Below, piece by piece: positions 8,942 through 18,566 of a stretch of 45,993 nt of DNA (positions within the stretch are counted from its first letter, which is position 1; every line of letters starts with the position of its first letter). Both the position numbers and the translations under genes were made by a program. The notes beneath the pieces are model-generated. The model searched no databases. It saw only the letters and a program-made list of their open reading frames with translations, and was not told where the DNA came from. This DNA comes from Paracoccaceae bacterium (GTDB lineage Bacteria > Pseudomonadota > Alphaproteobacteria > Rhodobacterales > Rhodobacteraceae), in contig JANZZL010000129.1 of the NCBI GenBank assembly GCA_026419405.1, positions 1-45,993 on the forward strand, read 5' to 3'.

Positions 8942-11617
8942 TCAGCCCGCCGCGGAACGCAGCGCCGGGCGGGCATAGAAGGCGCGCTTGGCCGCCTCGG
9001 TGGCAATGACGTAGAGGAGAACGACGCCGAAGCCCGCCGCGAGCACCGACGGCGGCAGGGGCACGAGCCCCACGGCCCCCGCGATCGGCCCGAGCCCGGG
9101 CAGGGCGACGGCCACCACTCCCACGGCCAGGCTCGCCGCGACGAGCAGGCTCGCCGGCCGGCTCTGCCAGAACGGGCGTCGCGTCCGCAGGACCATGACC
9201 ACCGCGATCTCGGTCAGCAGCGAGACCACGAACCAGGTGCTCTGGAACAGGCTCTCGCCCGCATGGAACACCCAGACGAGGAGCCCGAAGGTCAGCAGGT
9301 CGAACACCGTGCTGACCAGTCCGAAGACGAGCATGTAGCGGCGAATCGAGCCGATGTCCCAGCGGGGCGCGCGTTCGACCGCCTCGGGGTCCACCCGGTC
9401 GCCCGCGACGGCAAGCGAGGGGATGTCGGAGAGGAAGTTGTTGAGAAGGATCAGCGCGGCGGTCAGCGGCAGGAAGGGCAGGAACAGCGTGCCGATCGCC
9501 ATGCTGATCATGTTGCCGAAGTTCGCGCTCGTGGTGATCGAGATGTATTTCAGCGTGTTGGCGAAGGTGCGCCGGCCGTCGATGATGCCCTGGCGCAGCA
9601 CGCCGAGGTCGCGTTCCAGAAGCACGATGTCGGCGCTCTCGCGCGCCACGTCCACGGCCTGGTCGACCGAGACGCCGACGTCCGCCTGCCGCAGCGCGGG
9701 AGCGTCGTTGATGCCATCGCCGAGGTAGAGCACCGAGTGCCCTCGCGTCTGGAGCGCACGCACCAGCCGCTCCTTCTGCTGGGGGTCGACCTCGGCGAAG
9801 ACGTTGCGCTCCTCGGCGAGGTGCCACAGCGCCTCGTCTCGGGTGCGCGCGAGTTCCGCGCCGGTGATCACCGCGGGCTCGAGGCCGACGGCGCCGGCCA
9901 CATGCGCGGCCACGTGGCGGTTGTCGCCGGTGATGATCTTGACGGTGATGCCGCGCGCGGCGAGGTCGGCGAGGGTCTCGGCGACGCCCGGCTTGATCGG
10001 ATCGGCGAAGAGGAGGAACCCCTCGAAGGTCATCGCGGCCTCGTCGGCCGCCTCGTAGCGCGGCTTCGGGGGCAGCCGGCGGGTGGCGAGGCCGAGGACG
10101 CGCACCCCCTGCCTTCCCCGCGCTTCCACGAAGGCGGCGAGCCGCGCGCGCAGGCCGGCATCGAGCGGCAGCTCGTCGTCGGCACGCCGCAGCCGGTCGC
10201 AGCAGGCGAGCACCGTGTCGAAGGCGCCCTTGGTCACCACGAGGTGCATCGTCCCGTCGCCCTCGGCAACGACGATGGTCAGCCGTTTGCGCAGGAAGTC
10301 GTAGGGAATCTCGTCGATCTTGGCCGGCGCGGGCAGCGGCACGCCCCGTGCCGCAGCCGCCGCGACGATCGCCTCGTCGAGCGGGTTCTCGATCCCCGTC
10401 TCGAGATGGGCGTTGACAAGGGCAAGCCGGAACACCTCCTCGGAAGGCGCGCCCTCGGCATCGGTCGCCGCCTGGAGGCCGACCGCGCCGCTCGTCAGCG
10501 TGCCCGTCTTGTCGGTGCAGAGCACGTCGGCGGTGCCGAGGTTCTCGATCGCCGCCGTGCGGCGGACGATCACGCCCGCCTCGGCCATGCGGCGCGCGCC
10601 GGCGGCCATGGTCACGCTGACGATCGCGGGCAGCAGTTCGGGCGTCAGGCCGACGGCCAGGGCCACCGAGAACAGCAGGCTCTCGATGACCGGACGTTCG
10701 AGCAGGAGGTTCGCGCTCAGCACCAGCGTGACGATCACCATCATCACGCGCATGAGCAGCAGGCCGAGGTGGCGCAGGCCGCGTTCGAAGTCGGTCTCCG
10801 TCTCGGCCCCGGCGATCCTGCCCGAGATGTCGCCGAGCGCGGTGGCCTGCCCGGTCCGCACGACCAGAAGCCGTGCGGTGCCGCTGCGCACCGAGCTTCC
10901 GAGGTAGGCCGCGTTGGTGCGCCGGGCGAGCGGCGCGTCGGCGGGCGAGGGCTCGGGGCGCTTCTCGACCGGGAAGGATTCCCCCGTGAGCGCCGCCTGC
11001 GTCACGAGGAAATCGCGCGCCTCGAGCACGACGCCGTCCGCCGGCACCAGGTTTCCCGCCGTGAGCAGCACCACGTCTCCCGGCACCACCGCCTCGGCGG
11101 GGATCTCCTCCGGCTGCCCGCCGCGCAGGACCCTGACCCTCAGCGCGAGCCGCGCCTGCAGCGCCTGCACCGCGCGCGCGGCGCGGTATTCCTGAGCGAA
11201 GCCGAGCGCCGTGCTGCCGGCGACGATGGCGAGGATGATCGCCGCCTCGGTCCACTCGCGCACGACCGTCGAGACCAGGGCCGCAAAGATGAGGATGAGG
11301 ACCAGGGGGCTTTCGAACTGCCGCAGCAGCAGACGCGCCGCGCCGTGCGTGCCCTTCGGGCCGAGCCGGTTCGGCCCGAGGATGTCGCGCCGCCGCGCCG
11401 CCTCGTCGGCGTCGAGCCCCGCTGCGCCGGAGCCGAGGTCCGCCAGCAGCGCCTCGGCAGGCCGGGACCACCAGGCCTCGCCGGGATCGGCCAGCGCGCG
11501 CGCCTGCCTCGCCCCGGTTCCCGGCGCGCCGGCCCGCGCGCGGCGCCGGTGCGCGGCGCGCAGCCGCGCGCCGCCGTCCGCCGACCCCGCAGGGGCATCC
11601 CGATCGCCTGATCCCAT
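8942..11617 (-). CDS. mgtA: Mg2+-importing P-type ATPase, MgtA/MgtB family
   Basis: An 891-residue P3B-type ATPase (E. coli MgtA is 898). It imports Mg2+ through the inner membrane at low external magnesium. The order is cation-ATPase N-domain, TM1-2, actuator domain (Thr-Gly-Glu-Ser loop), TM3-4 with Val-Gly-Leu-Thr-Pro-Glu-Leu-Leu-Pro, phosphorylated Asp369 in Asp-Lys-Thr-Gly-Thr, a hinge with Gly-Asp-Gly-Ile-Asn-Asp-Ala-Pro, and a C-terminal membrane domain. The TPELLP motif in TM4 is characteristic of MgtA rather than Ca2+ or heavy-metal pumps. The ATG at 11617 gives the family length. It converges on arsH and has a 293-base leader region upstream. Confidence 0.92.
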   Translation of the reverse strand: MGSGDRDAPAGSADGGARLRAAHRRRARAGAPGTGARQARALADPGEAWWSRPAEALLADLGSGAAGLDADEAARRRDILGPNRLGPKGTHGAARLLLRQFESPLVLILIFAALVSTVVREWTEAAIILAIVAGSTALGFAQEYRAARAVQALQARLALRVRVLRGGQPEEIPAEAVVPGDVVLLTAGNLVPADGVVLEARDFLVTQAALTGESFPVEKRPEPSPADAPLARRTNAAYLGSSVRSGTARLLVVRTGQATALGDISGRIAGAETETDFERGLRHLGLLLMRVMMVIVTLVLSANLLLERPVIESLLFSVALAVGLTPELLPAIVSVTMAAGARRMAEAGVIVRRTAAIENLGTADVLCTDKTGTLTSGAVGLQAATDAEGAPSEEVFRLALVNAHLETGIENPLDEAIVAAAAARGVPLPAPAKIDEIPYDFLRKRLTIVVAEGDGTMHLVVTKGAFDTVLACCDRLRRADDELPLDAGLRARLAAFVEARGRQGVRVLGLATRRLPPKPRYEAADEAAMTFEGFLLFADPIKPGVAETLADLAARGITVKIITGDNRHVAAHVAGAVGLEPAVITGAELARTRDEALWHLAEERNVFAEVDPQQKERLVRALQTRGHSVLYLGDGINDAPALRQADVGVSVDQAVDVARESADIVLLERDLGVLRQGIIDGRRTFANTLKYISITTSANFGNMISMAIGTLFLPFLPLTAALILLNNFLSDIPSLAVAGDRVDPEAVERAPRWDIGSIRRYMLVFGLVSTVFDLLTFGLLVWVFHAGESLFQSTWFVVSLLTEIAVVMVLRTRRPFWQSRPASLLVAASLAVGVVAVALPGLGPIAGAVGLVPLPPSVLAAGFGVVLLYVIATEAAKRAFYARPALRSAAG

Positions 11618-11910
11618 GACCTGCCCCGATTGCGCCGGCCGTCGGCCCCGAGCATAGCCCTCTGCCCCACGCCCGGCCACCGGCGACGCGGTCCGCGCGG
11701 TGCGGCACCGCGCCCCGGCGAGCCGCTTCGCAACGCTGCCGCGCCCGGCACCGCAGGCGGCCGGATCTGGGGTCGTCGCTCCGGCCCGCGAGGGATGGCA
11801 CCCGCCCCGTCGATGGCGCCGCGCCGGCGCCCCGGCGCCGCAGCGCCCGGATCGGCCGACGGATGCCCCAAGGCCGTCCCCTGCGACGCGGTCCTGCGGA
11901 TCCCCTCGGC
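11618..11910. other. mgtA upstream spacer, no gene seen
   Basis: A 293-base GC-rich stretch between the mgtA start and the aapP stop, both on the minus strand. It would hold the mgtA promoter and leader and any aap terminator. It contains self-complementary GC runs, for example GGCGCC-CC-GGCGCC near 11829-11842, but no T-tract terminator. I cannot support an Mg2+-sensing leader peptide or M-box. Confidence 0.5.
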
Positions 11911-12657
<747 letters not shown>

Positions 12658-12662
12658 GCGCG

Positions 12663-13757
12663 TCAGCTCCTCTGCTGGCCGGCATCCATCCGCGCCTCGA
12701 GGAAGGCGCCGTAGCGCGACAGCCCGAACACGAAGGCGAAGTAGATGGCGGCGATGAAGGCGTAGACCTCGACATGGGCGAAGGTCCACTCGCCGGTGCG
12801 GAAGGCGGTGTTGGCCGAGGCGAGCAGGTCCATGAAGCCGACGACGACGATCAGCGCGGTTTCCATGAAGGCGATGACGAACTGGTTGATGGTGGCCGGA
12901 AGCGCCAGCCGGAAGGCCTGCGGCAGCAGGATGCGCACCAGCCGTTGCCGCCAGCCGAGGCCGAGCGCCTTGGCCGCCTCCTCCTGGCCGCGCGGGATCG
13001 CCTGGAAGCCGCCGCGGATGATCTCGGCCTGGTAGGCGGCGAAGAACAGCGCCGCGCCGAAGACGACGCGGTAGAGCTTCTCGCCGATCAGGAAGTCGGG
13101 CAGCACCAACGGCAGGACGATGGCGCAGGTGAACAGGATCGAGAGCAGCGGGAGCGACCGGATCGCGTCGATCAGCAGCCCCGCCGGGATGGCGATGCCC
13201 GGCAGCGACGACCGCCGCATCAGCGCCAGCACGATCGCCATGGGCATGCCGATGACCGCCGTCGCGACGAAGACGAAGAGCGTGAGCGGCAGGCCGCCCC
13301 ACTGCTGCTCGTTGACCGGCGTCAGCCCGAACAAGCCGCCCCGCATCAGCAGGTAGAACAGGGCCGTGCCCGTGGCCCAGATCGCCGCCAGCCGGCCGAG
13401 CCCCCACATCCGCGGCAGGCACGAGAGCAGGATGACGGCGGCCACCACCAGGCAGGCCAGCGCCGCGCGCCACTGCTCGTCGTAGGGGTAGAGGCCGAAC
13501 AGGATCACCCGCCAGCGCGCCGCGATCACCGGCCAGCAGGCGCCCCCGGCGGCGCGGCAGGCCTCGCGCCCGGCCGCGGGGTCGAAGGTGGCGCGCAGGA
13601 TCGCCCAGTCGATCAGCGTCCAGGCGATGGCGACGAGGATCGTGCCGCAGACCAGGGTGACGAGGGCGGCCGCCGGCGTGGCGGCATAGTCGTGCCGCAG
13701 CCGCCGCCAGAGCCCCCGGCGCCGCGGGACGGCACGGGTGGGGGTCGTCTGCGTCAT
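12663..13757 (-). CDS. aapM: Amino-acid ABC transporter permease (AapM-like)
   Basis: A 364-residue inner-membrane permease of the HisM/AapM type. A cytoplasmic Arg-rich N-terminus is followed by several helices. The EAA loop appears as [14 protein letters not shown], then Glu-Glu-Ala-Ala-Lys-Ala-Leu-Gly-Leu, where the ATPase docks. Size matches AapM rather than the short HisM proteins, because the N-terminal third carries extra helices, a feature of the Aap family. The ATG at 13757 overlaps the aapQ stop (ATGA). Confidence 0.92.
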   Translation of the reverse strand: MTQTTPTRAVPRRRGLWRRLRHDYAATPAAALVTLVCGTILVAIAWTLIDWAILRATFDPAAGREACRAAGGACWPVIAARWRVILFGLYPYDEQWRAALACLVVAAVILLSCLPRMWGLGRLAAIWATGTALFYLLMRGGLFGLTPVNEQQWGGLPLTLFVFVATAVIGMPMAIVLALMRRSSLPGIAIPAGLLIDAIRSLPLLSILFTCAIVLPLVLPDFLIGEKLYRVVFGAALFFAAYQAEIIRGGFQAIPRGQEEAAKALGLGWRQRLVRILLPQAFRLALPATINQFVIAFMETALIVVVGFMDLLASANTAFRTGEWTFAHVEVYAFIAAIYFAFVFGLSRYGAFLEARMDAGQQRS

Positions 13758-14935
13758 CTGCGAGGCCGCATGCTGCTGCCCTCCAGCGAGAGCGCCCGGT
13801 CGAGCCGGTTCATCAGCGCCGCAAGGGTCAGGTTGATGGCGAGGAACCCCGCCATCAGGATGCCGATCAGCTCGAGCGTCTGGCCGGAATGGTTGATCGA
13901 GCCCGCCACGACCATGAAGAAGTCCGAGAAGCCCACCGCGATGCCGAGCGTGGTGGCCTTCATCAGCCAGACCGACTGGTTGGCGAGCATCGGCAGCATG
14001 GCGCGGAAGGCCAGCGGCATCGTCACGCGCGAGAACCGCTGCCAGGCGGTCAGGCCGAGCGCCGCGGCCGCCTCGATCTGACCGCGCGGCACGGCCTTCA
14101 GGCCGCCGCGCACGATCTCGCCCACGTAGGCCGCGCCATAGGTGATGATGGTCAGCGCCAGCGCGTAGAACTCGGGCTGGATCCGCCAGCCGCCGGTGAT
14201 GCGCAGGCCCTCGGCCCGCGGATGGGTGATCCACGGCGTCGCGGGGTCGCGGAAGGCGAGCGCCAGGCCCGCCGCCACGGCGAACCCGGCGGCCAGCGAC
14301 AGGGCGGCGAGGCTCTGCCGCCGCAGCGGCGCGGCGCGGCGGAAGCGCCGCGCGGCGAGGATCCCGACCGCAAGCCCCGCGCCGGCCAGGATCGCCAGCG
14401 CCGACAGCGCCGCGATGCCGCGCCCGATCTCGGGGCCCGGCAGGTAGATGCCGCGCGCGTTGACCAGCGCGCCGCCGATCTCGATCGACTGGCGCGGGTT
14501 GGGCAGCGCCGTGGCCACCGCATACCAGAAGAAGAGCTGAAGGATGATCGGCAGGTTGCGGAAGAGTTCGACGTAGAGCGTGCCGAGCAGCCGCGCCGCC
14601 GGGTTGCGCCCCGAGCGCATCAGGCCCACGAGCAGGCCGAGCGCGAAGGCGCCCGAGAGGCCCACCGCGCCCATGAAGAGCGTGTTGACCAGGCCGCTCA
14701 GCAGATACCACCAGTAGGGATCGGCCGTCGTGGTCGGCAGCAGCGCGAAGTTGATCTCCCACCCCGTCGCCTTGCGCAGGAACCCGAAGCCCGAGGTGAG
14801 CCCCTGCGCCGCCAGCCGCTCGCGCGCGGTCAGCGCCGCGCCGAGGACGAGCGCGGCCAGCGCCGAGAGGAACACCGCCTGCAGCGCGAGCTCGCGCTGC
14901 CTTCGGGTGCCGGGGAAGCTGAGGAGGCGGGCCAT
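13754..14935 (-). CDS. aapQ: Amino-acid ABC transporter permease (AapQ-like)
   Basis: A 393-residue permease, partner of AapM. Helices are spread over the full length. An enlarged central periplasmic region (about residues 140-260) is typical of AapQ. The EAA loop near residue 300 reads [14 protein letters not shown], then Glu-Ala-Ala-Ala-Ala-Leu-Gly-Leu. The ATG at 14935 follows the binding-protein gene by 59 bases and the stop overlaps aapM. Confidence 0.92.
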   Translation of the reverse strand: MARLLSFPGTRRQRELALQAVFLSALAALVLGAALTARERLAAQGLTSGFGFLRKATGWEINFALLPTTTADPYWWYLLSGLVNTLFMGAVGLSGAFALGLLVGLMRSGRNPAARLLGTLYVELFRNLPIILQLFFWYAVATALPNPRQSIEIGGALVNARGIYLPGPEIGRGIAALSALAILAGAGLAVGILAARRFRRAAPLRRQSLAALSLAAGFAVAAGLALAFRDPATPWITHPRAEGLRITGGWRIQPEFYALALTIITYGAAYVGEIVRGGLKAVPRGQIEAAAALGLTAWQRFSRVTMPLAFRAMLPMLANQSVWLMKATTLGIAVGFSDFFMVVAGSINHSGQTLELIGILMAGFLAINLTLAALMNRLDRALSLEGSSMRPRR

Positions 14936-14994
14936 GGCCGGCGGCGCTTCGGCGGTGCGCGGGGGCGGCGGCCCCGCGCGCACCGCGCTCGGTC

Positions 14995-16026
14995 TCAGTC
15001 GAAGACCAGCGGGAACAGCACGCCGCCGTCCTTCCACAGCGCGGTCATCTCGCGCGGCATCCGGTAGGGCGAGTCCATGCCGAGGCTGCGCTCGAAGATC
15101 TCGGAATAGTTGCCGACCTTGCGGATCACGTTGTAGGCCCAGTCGTCCGACAGGCCGAGGCCCTTGCCCACGCCCGGCGTCGCGCCGAGGAACTTGCCGA
15201 CCTCGGCCGAGGGCGGGTTGGCGCGGATCTCGTCCACGTTCTGCGAGGTTATGCCCTCCTGCTCGGCGAAGAGCAGCGCGCTCAGCGTCCAGTTGGCGAT
15301 GTCGACCCAGTTGTCGTCGCCCTGGCGCATGATCATCACCTCGGGTTCCAGCGCCAGCACGTCGGGCAGCAGGACATGGGCGTCGGGGTCCTCGGCCTGC
15401 GAGGCGGCGATGGCCACCACCGGCCCCCATTGCGCGAAGGTGTCGCAGCGACCCGAGAAGTAGGCGTTGGAGACCTCCTCGTTGGTGGCCAGCGCCACGA
15501 TCTCCATGGTGATGCCGTTCGCCTCGAGGTAGGAGGCGACCTGCGTCTCGATCGTGGTGGCGGCGGGCAGGCAGACCGAGCCGCCCTCGGCATCCTTCAG
15601 CGAGCTCAGGCCGAGCTCCTTGTGCGCCAGCACCTTGGTCGTGCCGAGGTAGTAGGACATCGAGAACTGAAGCCCGAGCTCGGTATCGCGGCTGAGCGTG
15701 CCGCCCGAGGCCTTGATCACGATGTCGATGTCGCCCGACTGCAGCGCCGGCCAGCGCTGCGCCCAGTCGATCGGCACGATGTTGACGCTTGCCGGATCGC
15801 CGAAGATGGCGGTCGCCATCGCGCGGCAGAGCTCGATGTCGAGGCCCTTCCAGTTCCCCTTGTCGTCCACTTCGGCAAAGCCGAGGTACGAGCCGATGTC
15901 GCCCGGGCAGTTGAGCTTGCCGCGCGCCTGCACCGCCTTCAGCGTGTCGCCGTTGCCGGCCTGGGCCGCTGTCGCCGCCAGCGCCACGCCCGCCGCCGTC
16001 AGGAACGTTCTTGCATATCCGTCCAT
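14995..16026 (-). CDS. aapJ: Periplasmic amino-acid-binding protein (AapJ-like)
   Basis: A 343-residue family-3 solute-binding protein. A signal peptide covers residues 1-23, with predicted cleavage after Ala-Gln-Ala. The mature part has the AapJ-type opening Thr-Leu-Lys-Ala-Val-Gln-Ala-Arg-Gly, then Gly-Leu-Asp-Ile-Glu-Leu-Cys-Arg-Ala. The ATG at 16026 is preceded by GGGGAGAAG and gives a proper signal peptide; an in-frame start further upstream would not. It delivers ligand to AapQMP. A 100-base gap separates it from the SDR gene upstream. Because it is co-directional with the SDR/AroE-like genes, its ligand may be the substrate of the catabolic island (inference). Confidence 0.92.
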   Translation of the reverse strand: MDGYARTFLTAAGVALAATAAQAGNGDTLKAVQARGKLNCPGDIGSYLGFAEVDDKGNWKGLDIELCRAMATAIFGDPASVNIVPIDWAQRWPALQSGDIDIVIKASGGTLSRDTELGLQFSMSYYLGTTKVLAHKELGLSSLKDAEGGSVCLPAATTIETQVASYLEANGITMEIVALATNEEVSNAYFSGRCDTFAQWGPVVAIAASQAEDPDAHVLLPDVLALEPEVMIMRQGDDNWVDIANWTLSALLFAEQEGITSQNVDEIRANPPSAEVGKFLGATPGVGKGLGLSDDWAYNVIRKVGNYSEIFERSLGMDSPYRMPREMTALWKDGGVLFPLVFD

Positions 16027-16126
16027 CGTCTTCTCCCCGTCGAGTGCCCTGCGCGGGCATGCCTCCTCCACCCGCGGGGAAGGCCCGCTGCTTCCCCGCG
16101 CCGGTCCCGTCACCAGCCTTCGATGA

Positions 16127-16876
16127 TCAGGCGTAGATGTAGCCGCCCGAGACGATCACGTTCTCGCCGGTCATGTAGGTGTTCTTCGGCCCGCCGGTCA
16201 TCAGCACCCACTCGGCGATCTCGCGCGGCTCGGCCCCGCGGCCGAGCGGACTGGCCCGCGCCAGTTCCTCCAGGAAGCCCATCGCGCGGGCCTTCTCGGT
16301 GGCCATGCCCGCCGGCGCGACCGAGTTCACGAGGATGCCGTCGGGCGCGACGAAGTCGGCGACCGAGCGGGTCAGGCTGACGACGGCGGCCTTGGTGGCC
16401 GCGTAGTGGATGTTCTTCGGATGCGCCTTGAAGGCGTCCACCGAGGTGATGTTGACGATCCGTCCGCGCACGTGGTTCACGGGCTCCAGCCCGCGCATGT
16501 GCTCGATCGCGGCGACCATCATGTGGTAGGTCCCCTTGATGTTGATGGCATTCGAGAGGTCCCATTCCTCGTCGGTGACCCCGAGCGTCGGCCGGCGCGG
16601 GTAGATCGCGGCGCAGTTGATCAGCGTGTCCACCCGGCCGAGCGCCGCGGCGGCCTCGGCGAAGGCCGCGTGGCTCGCCGGAGCGGTCCGGATGTCGCAG
16701 GCGACCGCCACCGCGGCGATCCCGGCTGCCCGCGCCGGTGCCAGCGCGCGCTCGGCGGCCGCCCCGTCGATGTCGATGATGCCGATGCCGGTGGCGCCCT
16801 CGGCCACCGACATCTCGGCCAGGAGCGCGCCGAGGCCGGCGCCGCCCCCCACGATCACCACCTTCAGTCCCTTCAT
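16127..16876 (-). CDS. Short-chain dehydrogenase/reductase (SDR 1)
   Basis: A 249-residue classical SDR. The cofactor loop Gly-Gly-Gly-Ala-Gly-Leu-Gly lies at residues 10-16. A following Ile-Ile-Asp-Ile-Asp near 33-37 favours NAD+, because an acidic residue ends beta-2. The catalytic residues are Ser145, Tyr158 and Lys162. An unusual Asn-Cys-Ala-Ala replaces the common Asn-Asn-Ala-Gly at 87-90. The substrate is not evident. It lies one base downstream of a second SDR gene and upstream of aapJQMP, so it probably acts on an intermediate of the compound imported by that system. Confidence 0.85.
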   Translation of the reverse strand: MKGLKVVIVGGGAGLGALLAEMSVAEGATGIGIIDIDGAAAERALAPARAAGIAAVAVACDIRTAPASHAAFAEAAAALGRVDTLINCAAIYPRRPTLGVTDEEWDLSNAINIKGTYHMMVAAIEHMRGLEPVNHVRGRIVNITSVDAFKAHPKNIHYAATKAAVVSLTRSVADFVAPDGILVNSVAPAGMATEKARAMGFLEELARASPLGRGAEPREIAEWVLMTGGPKNTYMTGENVIVSGGYIYA

Positions 16877-16877
16877 C

Positions 16878-17597
16878 TCATTCCCTCCTGATCGGAACCG
16901 GGGGCACCGGCCGCGTCGGAACGATGTCGAGCCGGCTCACCGCGGCGCGCTCGGGCAGGCGCAGGACGGCAAGCAGCACCTCGGCCACGTCCTCCGGCTG
17001 GAGCGAACCGCCGCCGGAATACATCGCGGCGCGCGCCCCGGGGTCGAGCACGTCCTCGTAGAGCCCGGTCTCGACCCGGCCGGGCGCGATCTCGGTGACC
17101 CGCAGCCCCGAGGGGGCGAGCTCGGCGCGCAGGGCGGCGGCGAAGGCGGCCACGGCGGCCTTCGTCGCGGCGTAGACGGCGAAGTTCGCCCCCGGCGCAT
17201 GCGCGGCCTGCGAGCCGATGAAGACCAGATGCCCGCGGCCGCGCGCCAGCATGCCCGGCAGCACCGCGCGCGTCAGCGCCAGGACCGCGCCGAGGTTGAC
17301 CGCGACCGTCCGGTCGATGTCAGCCGCGGCCATCCCGGCGAAGGGACCGGGCGGCGGCATGACGCCGGCATTGTTGACGAGGACGTCGAACGCGCCCGCT
17401 GCCGCTGCGGCGGCGGGGGCGTCACTGCCGGTCAGCTCGATCCGCAGCGTCCCGATCCCCGGAGCCGCCTGCGCCAGCGCGCCGAGCGCCGCCGGATCCC
17501 GCCCCGCGGCCGTGACGGCATGGCCCGCGCCGTGCAGCGCGAGGGCGATCGCCCGCCCGATCCCGCTGGTCGCTCCCGTGACGAGAACCCGCTGCAT
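16878..17597 (-). CDS. Short-chain dehydrogenase/reductase (SDR 2)
   Basis: A 239-residue classical SDR with Thr-Gly-Ala-Thr-Ser-Gly-Ile-Gly at residues 7-14, Asn-Asn-Ala-Gly at 75-78 and the catalytic Ser129, Tyr142, Lys146. Arg33 in Ala-Gly-Arg-Asp suggests NADP(H) preference. It resembles the YdfG/serine-dehydrogenase-like SDR group that oxidises 3-hydroxy acids, but I cannot fix the substrate. It is first gene after the GntR regulator and probably opens the SDR2-SDR1-aapJQMP unit. A candidate LysR site lies 74-87 bases upstream. Confidence 0.83.
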   Translation of the reverse strand: MQRVLVTGATSGIGRAIALALHGAGHAVTAAGRDPAALGALAQAAPGIGTLRIELTGSDAPAAAAAAGAFDVLVNNAGVMPPPGPFAGMAAADIDRTVAVNLGAVLALTRAVLPGMLARGRGHLVFIGSQAAHAPGANFAVYAATKAAVAAFAAALRAELAPSGLRVTEIAPGRVETGLYEDVLDPGARAAMYSGGGSLQPEDVAEVLLAVLRLPERAAVSRLDIVPTRPVPPVPIRRE

Positions 17598-17670
17598 CCG
17601 CCCGTCTCCCCTGTTCCTGCGAGGATGGGGCGGGCCGGGCCCGCGAAAAAGCAAGAAAACCGGAAGATCG

Positions 17671-17684
17671 CAAAGCCAGGCTTT
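17671..17684. promoter_or_regulatory. Candidate LysR operator, SDR2-aap promoter
   Basis: On the minus strand this reads AAAG-CCTGG-CTTTG. The symmetric core AAAG-N5-CTTT and the trailing G match the sites at 29003-29016 and 31745-31767. It sits 74-87 bases upstream of SDR2, in a 157-base spacer that is unusually A/T-rich (17643-17690) and so probably contains the promoter of the SDR2-SDR1-aapJQMP genes. A hairpin reading of AAAGCC-A-GGCTTT is also possible. Confidence 0.5.
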
Positions 17685-17754
17685 CGTTTCGGGCAGCCCG
17701 CGGCGGCGCCTGCCGGGGCGGCCGCGGGCGGCTCGCGGACGGGGGAAGCGGGCC

Positions 17755-18480
17755 TCAGCCGGCGGCGACCGGCGTGACGAGGCCGCGGGCCCGGGCCAGC
17801 GCGCGCAGCCGCTCGAGGCTCTCGGTGAGATGGTGGCGCATGGCGCGCCGCGCGCGGTCGGGCTGGCGCCGCTCGATCGCCTCGACGATGGCCAGGTGCT
17901 CGGCGTGGACCCGCTCGAAGTAGGCCGCGCGCAGACCCTCGTCGACGACATGGCCCAGGCGCAGGCGGCTGTCGATCTGGCCGGTGATGTAGGCGAGGAA
18001 TTCGGCGAGGTGCGCATTGTGCGCGCCGCGCGCGATCGCCAGGTGGAAGTCGCGGTCGTAATGCACCTGCATCGCGCCTGCGTCGGGGTGGTGGGCGTCG
18101 GCGCGTTCCATCTCGGCGCGGATGGCGCGCGCCTCCTCCTCGCTGCGCCGCGCGGCGCAGAGCCCCGCCGCCTCGACCTCGACGCCCAGCCGCAGCTCGA
18201 GCAGCGCGAGCGTCTGGGGCAGGGTGGACAGGCCGTCGTCGGGCAGGTTGAAGCTTTCCCGCGGCGCCTCGCTGACGAAGACGCCCTTGCCCTGGCGCGG
18301 CACCACGAGCCCCTCCGAGCGCAGCCGCGCCACCGCCTCGCGCACCACCGTGCGGCTGACATCGAAGCTCTGGCAGAGCTCCGCCTCGGTGGGCAGCTGC
18401 GCGCCGGGCGCGATCACGCCCGCCCGGATGCGCTCGCGCAGCGCCTCGAAGACCTGGGTGGAGAGCGGCTTGCGCGGCAT
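17755..18480 (-). CDS. GntR-family regulator, FadR/FCD subfamily
   Basis: A 241-residue regulator. The GntR winged helix covers residues 1-70 (Leu-Pro-Thr-Glu-Ala-Glu-Leu, then Ser-Arg-Thr-Val-Val-Arg-Glu-Ala). A helical FCD ligand domain covers about 90-225. The usual FCD metal ligands are visible as Asp142, His146, His195 and His217, so it probably senses a carboxylate through a bound divalent metal. The gene lies inside the island between SDR3 and SDR2. The FadR-type palindrome at 29842-29857 and the half-site at 20222-20228 are its likely targets (inference). The start at 18480 overlaps a purine-rich direct repeat that supplies the ribosome site. Confidence 0.9.
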   Translation of the reverse strand: MPRKPLSTQVFEALRERIRAGVIAPGAQLPTEAELCQSFDVSRTVVREAVARLRSEGLVVPRQGKGVFVSEAPRESFNLPDDGLSTLPQTLALLELRLGVEVEAAGLCAARRSEEEARAIRAEMERADAHHPDAGAMQVHYDRDFHLAIARGAHNAHLAEFLAYITGQIDSRLRLGHVVDEGLRAAYFERVHAEHLAIVEAIERRQPDRARRAMRHHLTESLERLRALARARGLVTPVAAG

Positions 18481-18488
18481 GGCGTTTC

Positions 18489-18529
18489 GACCCTTTCCCC
18501 GACAAGACCCTTTCCCCGCCTAGGCCTAG
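18489..18529. repeat. Direct repeat and palindrome upstream of gntR
   Basis: The 13-mer GACCCTTTCCCCG occurs twice (18489-18501 and 18506-18518), 17 bases apart, directly upstream of the gntR start. The perfect palindrome CTAGGCCTAG (18520-18529) follows, flanked by CCCCG and CGGGG with one bulged base. On the gntR strand the repeat reads CGGGGAAAGGGTC and its nearer copy contains the ribosome-binding purines. It may be an operator or translational control element. Role unknown. Confidence 0.5.
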
Positions 18530-18566
18530 CGGGGCGGACCGGCCGCCGCAACGCCAACCCTGCGGC

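Noticed and set aside
11618-11910. Mg2+ riboswitch or leader peptide for mgtA
   Set aside because: I could not identify an M-box-like layout or a Pro-rich leader peptide. GC palindromes alone are expected at this base composition.
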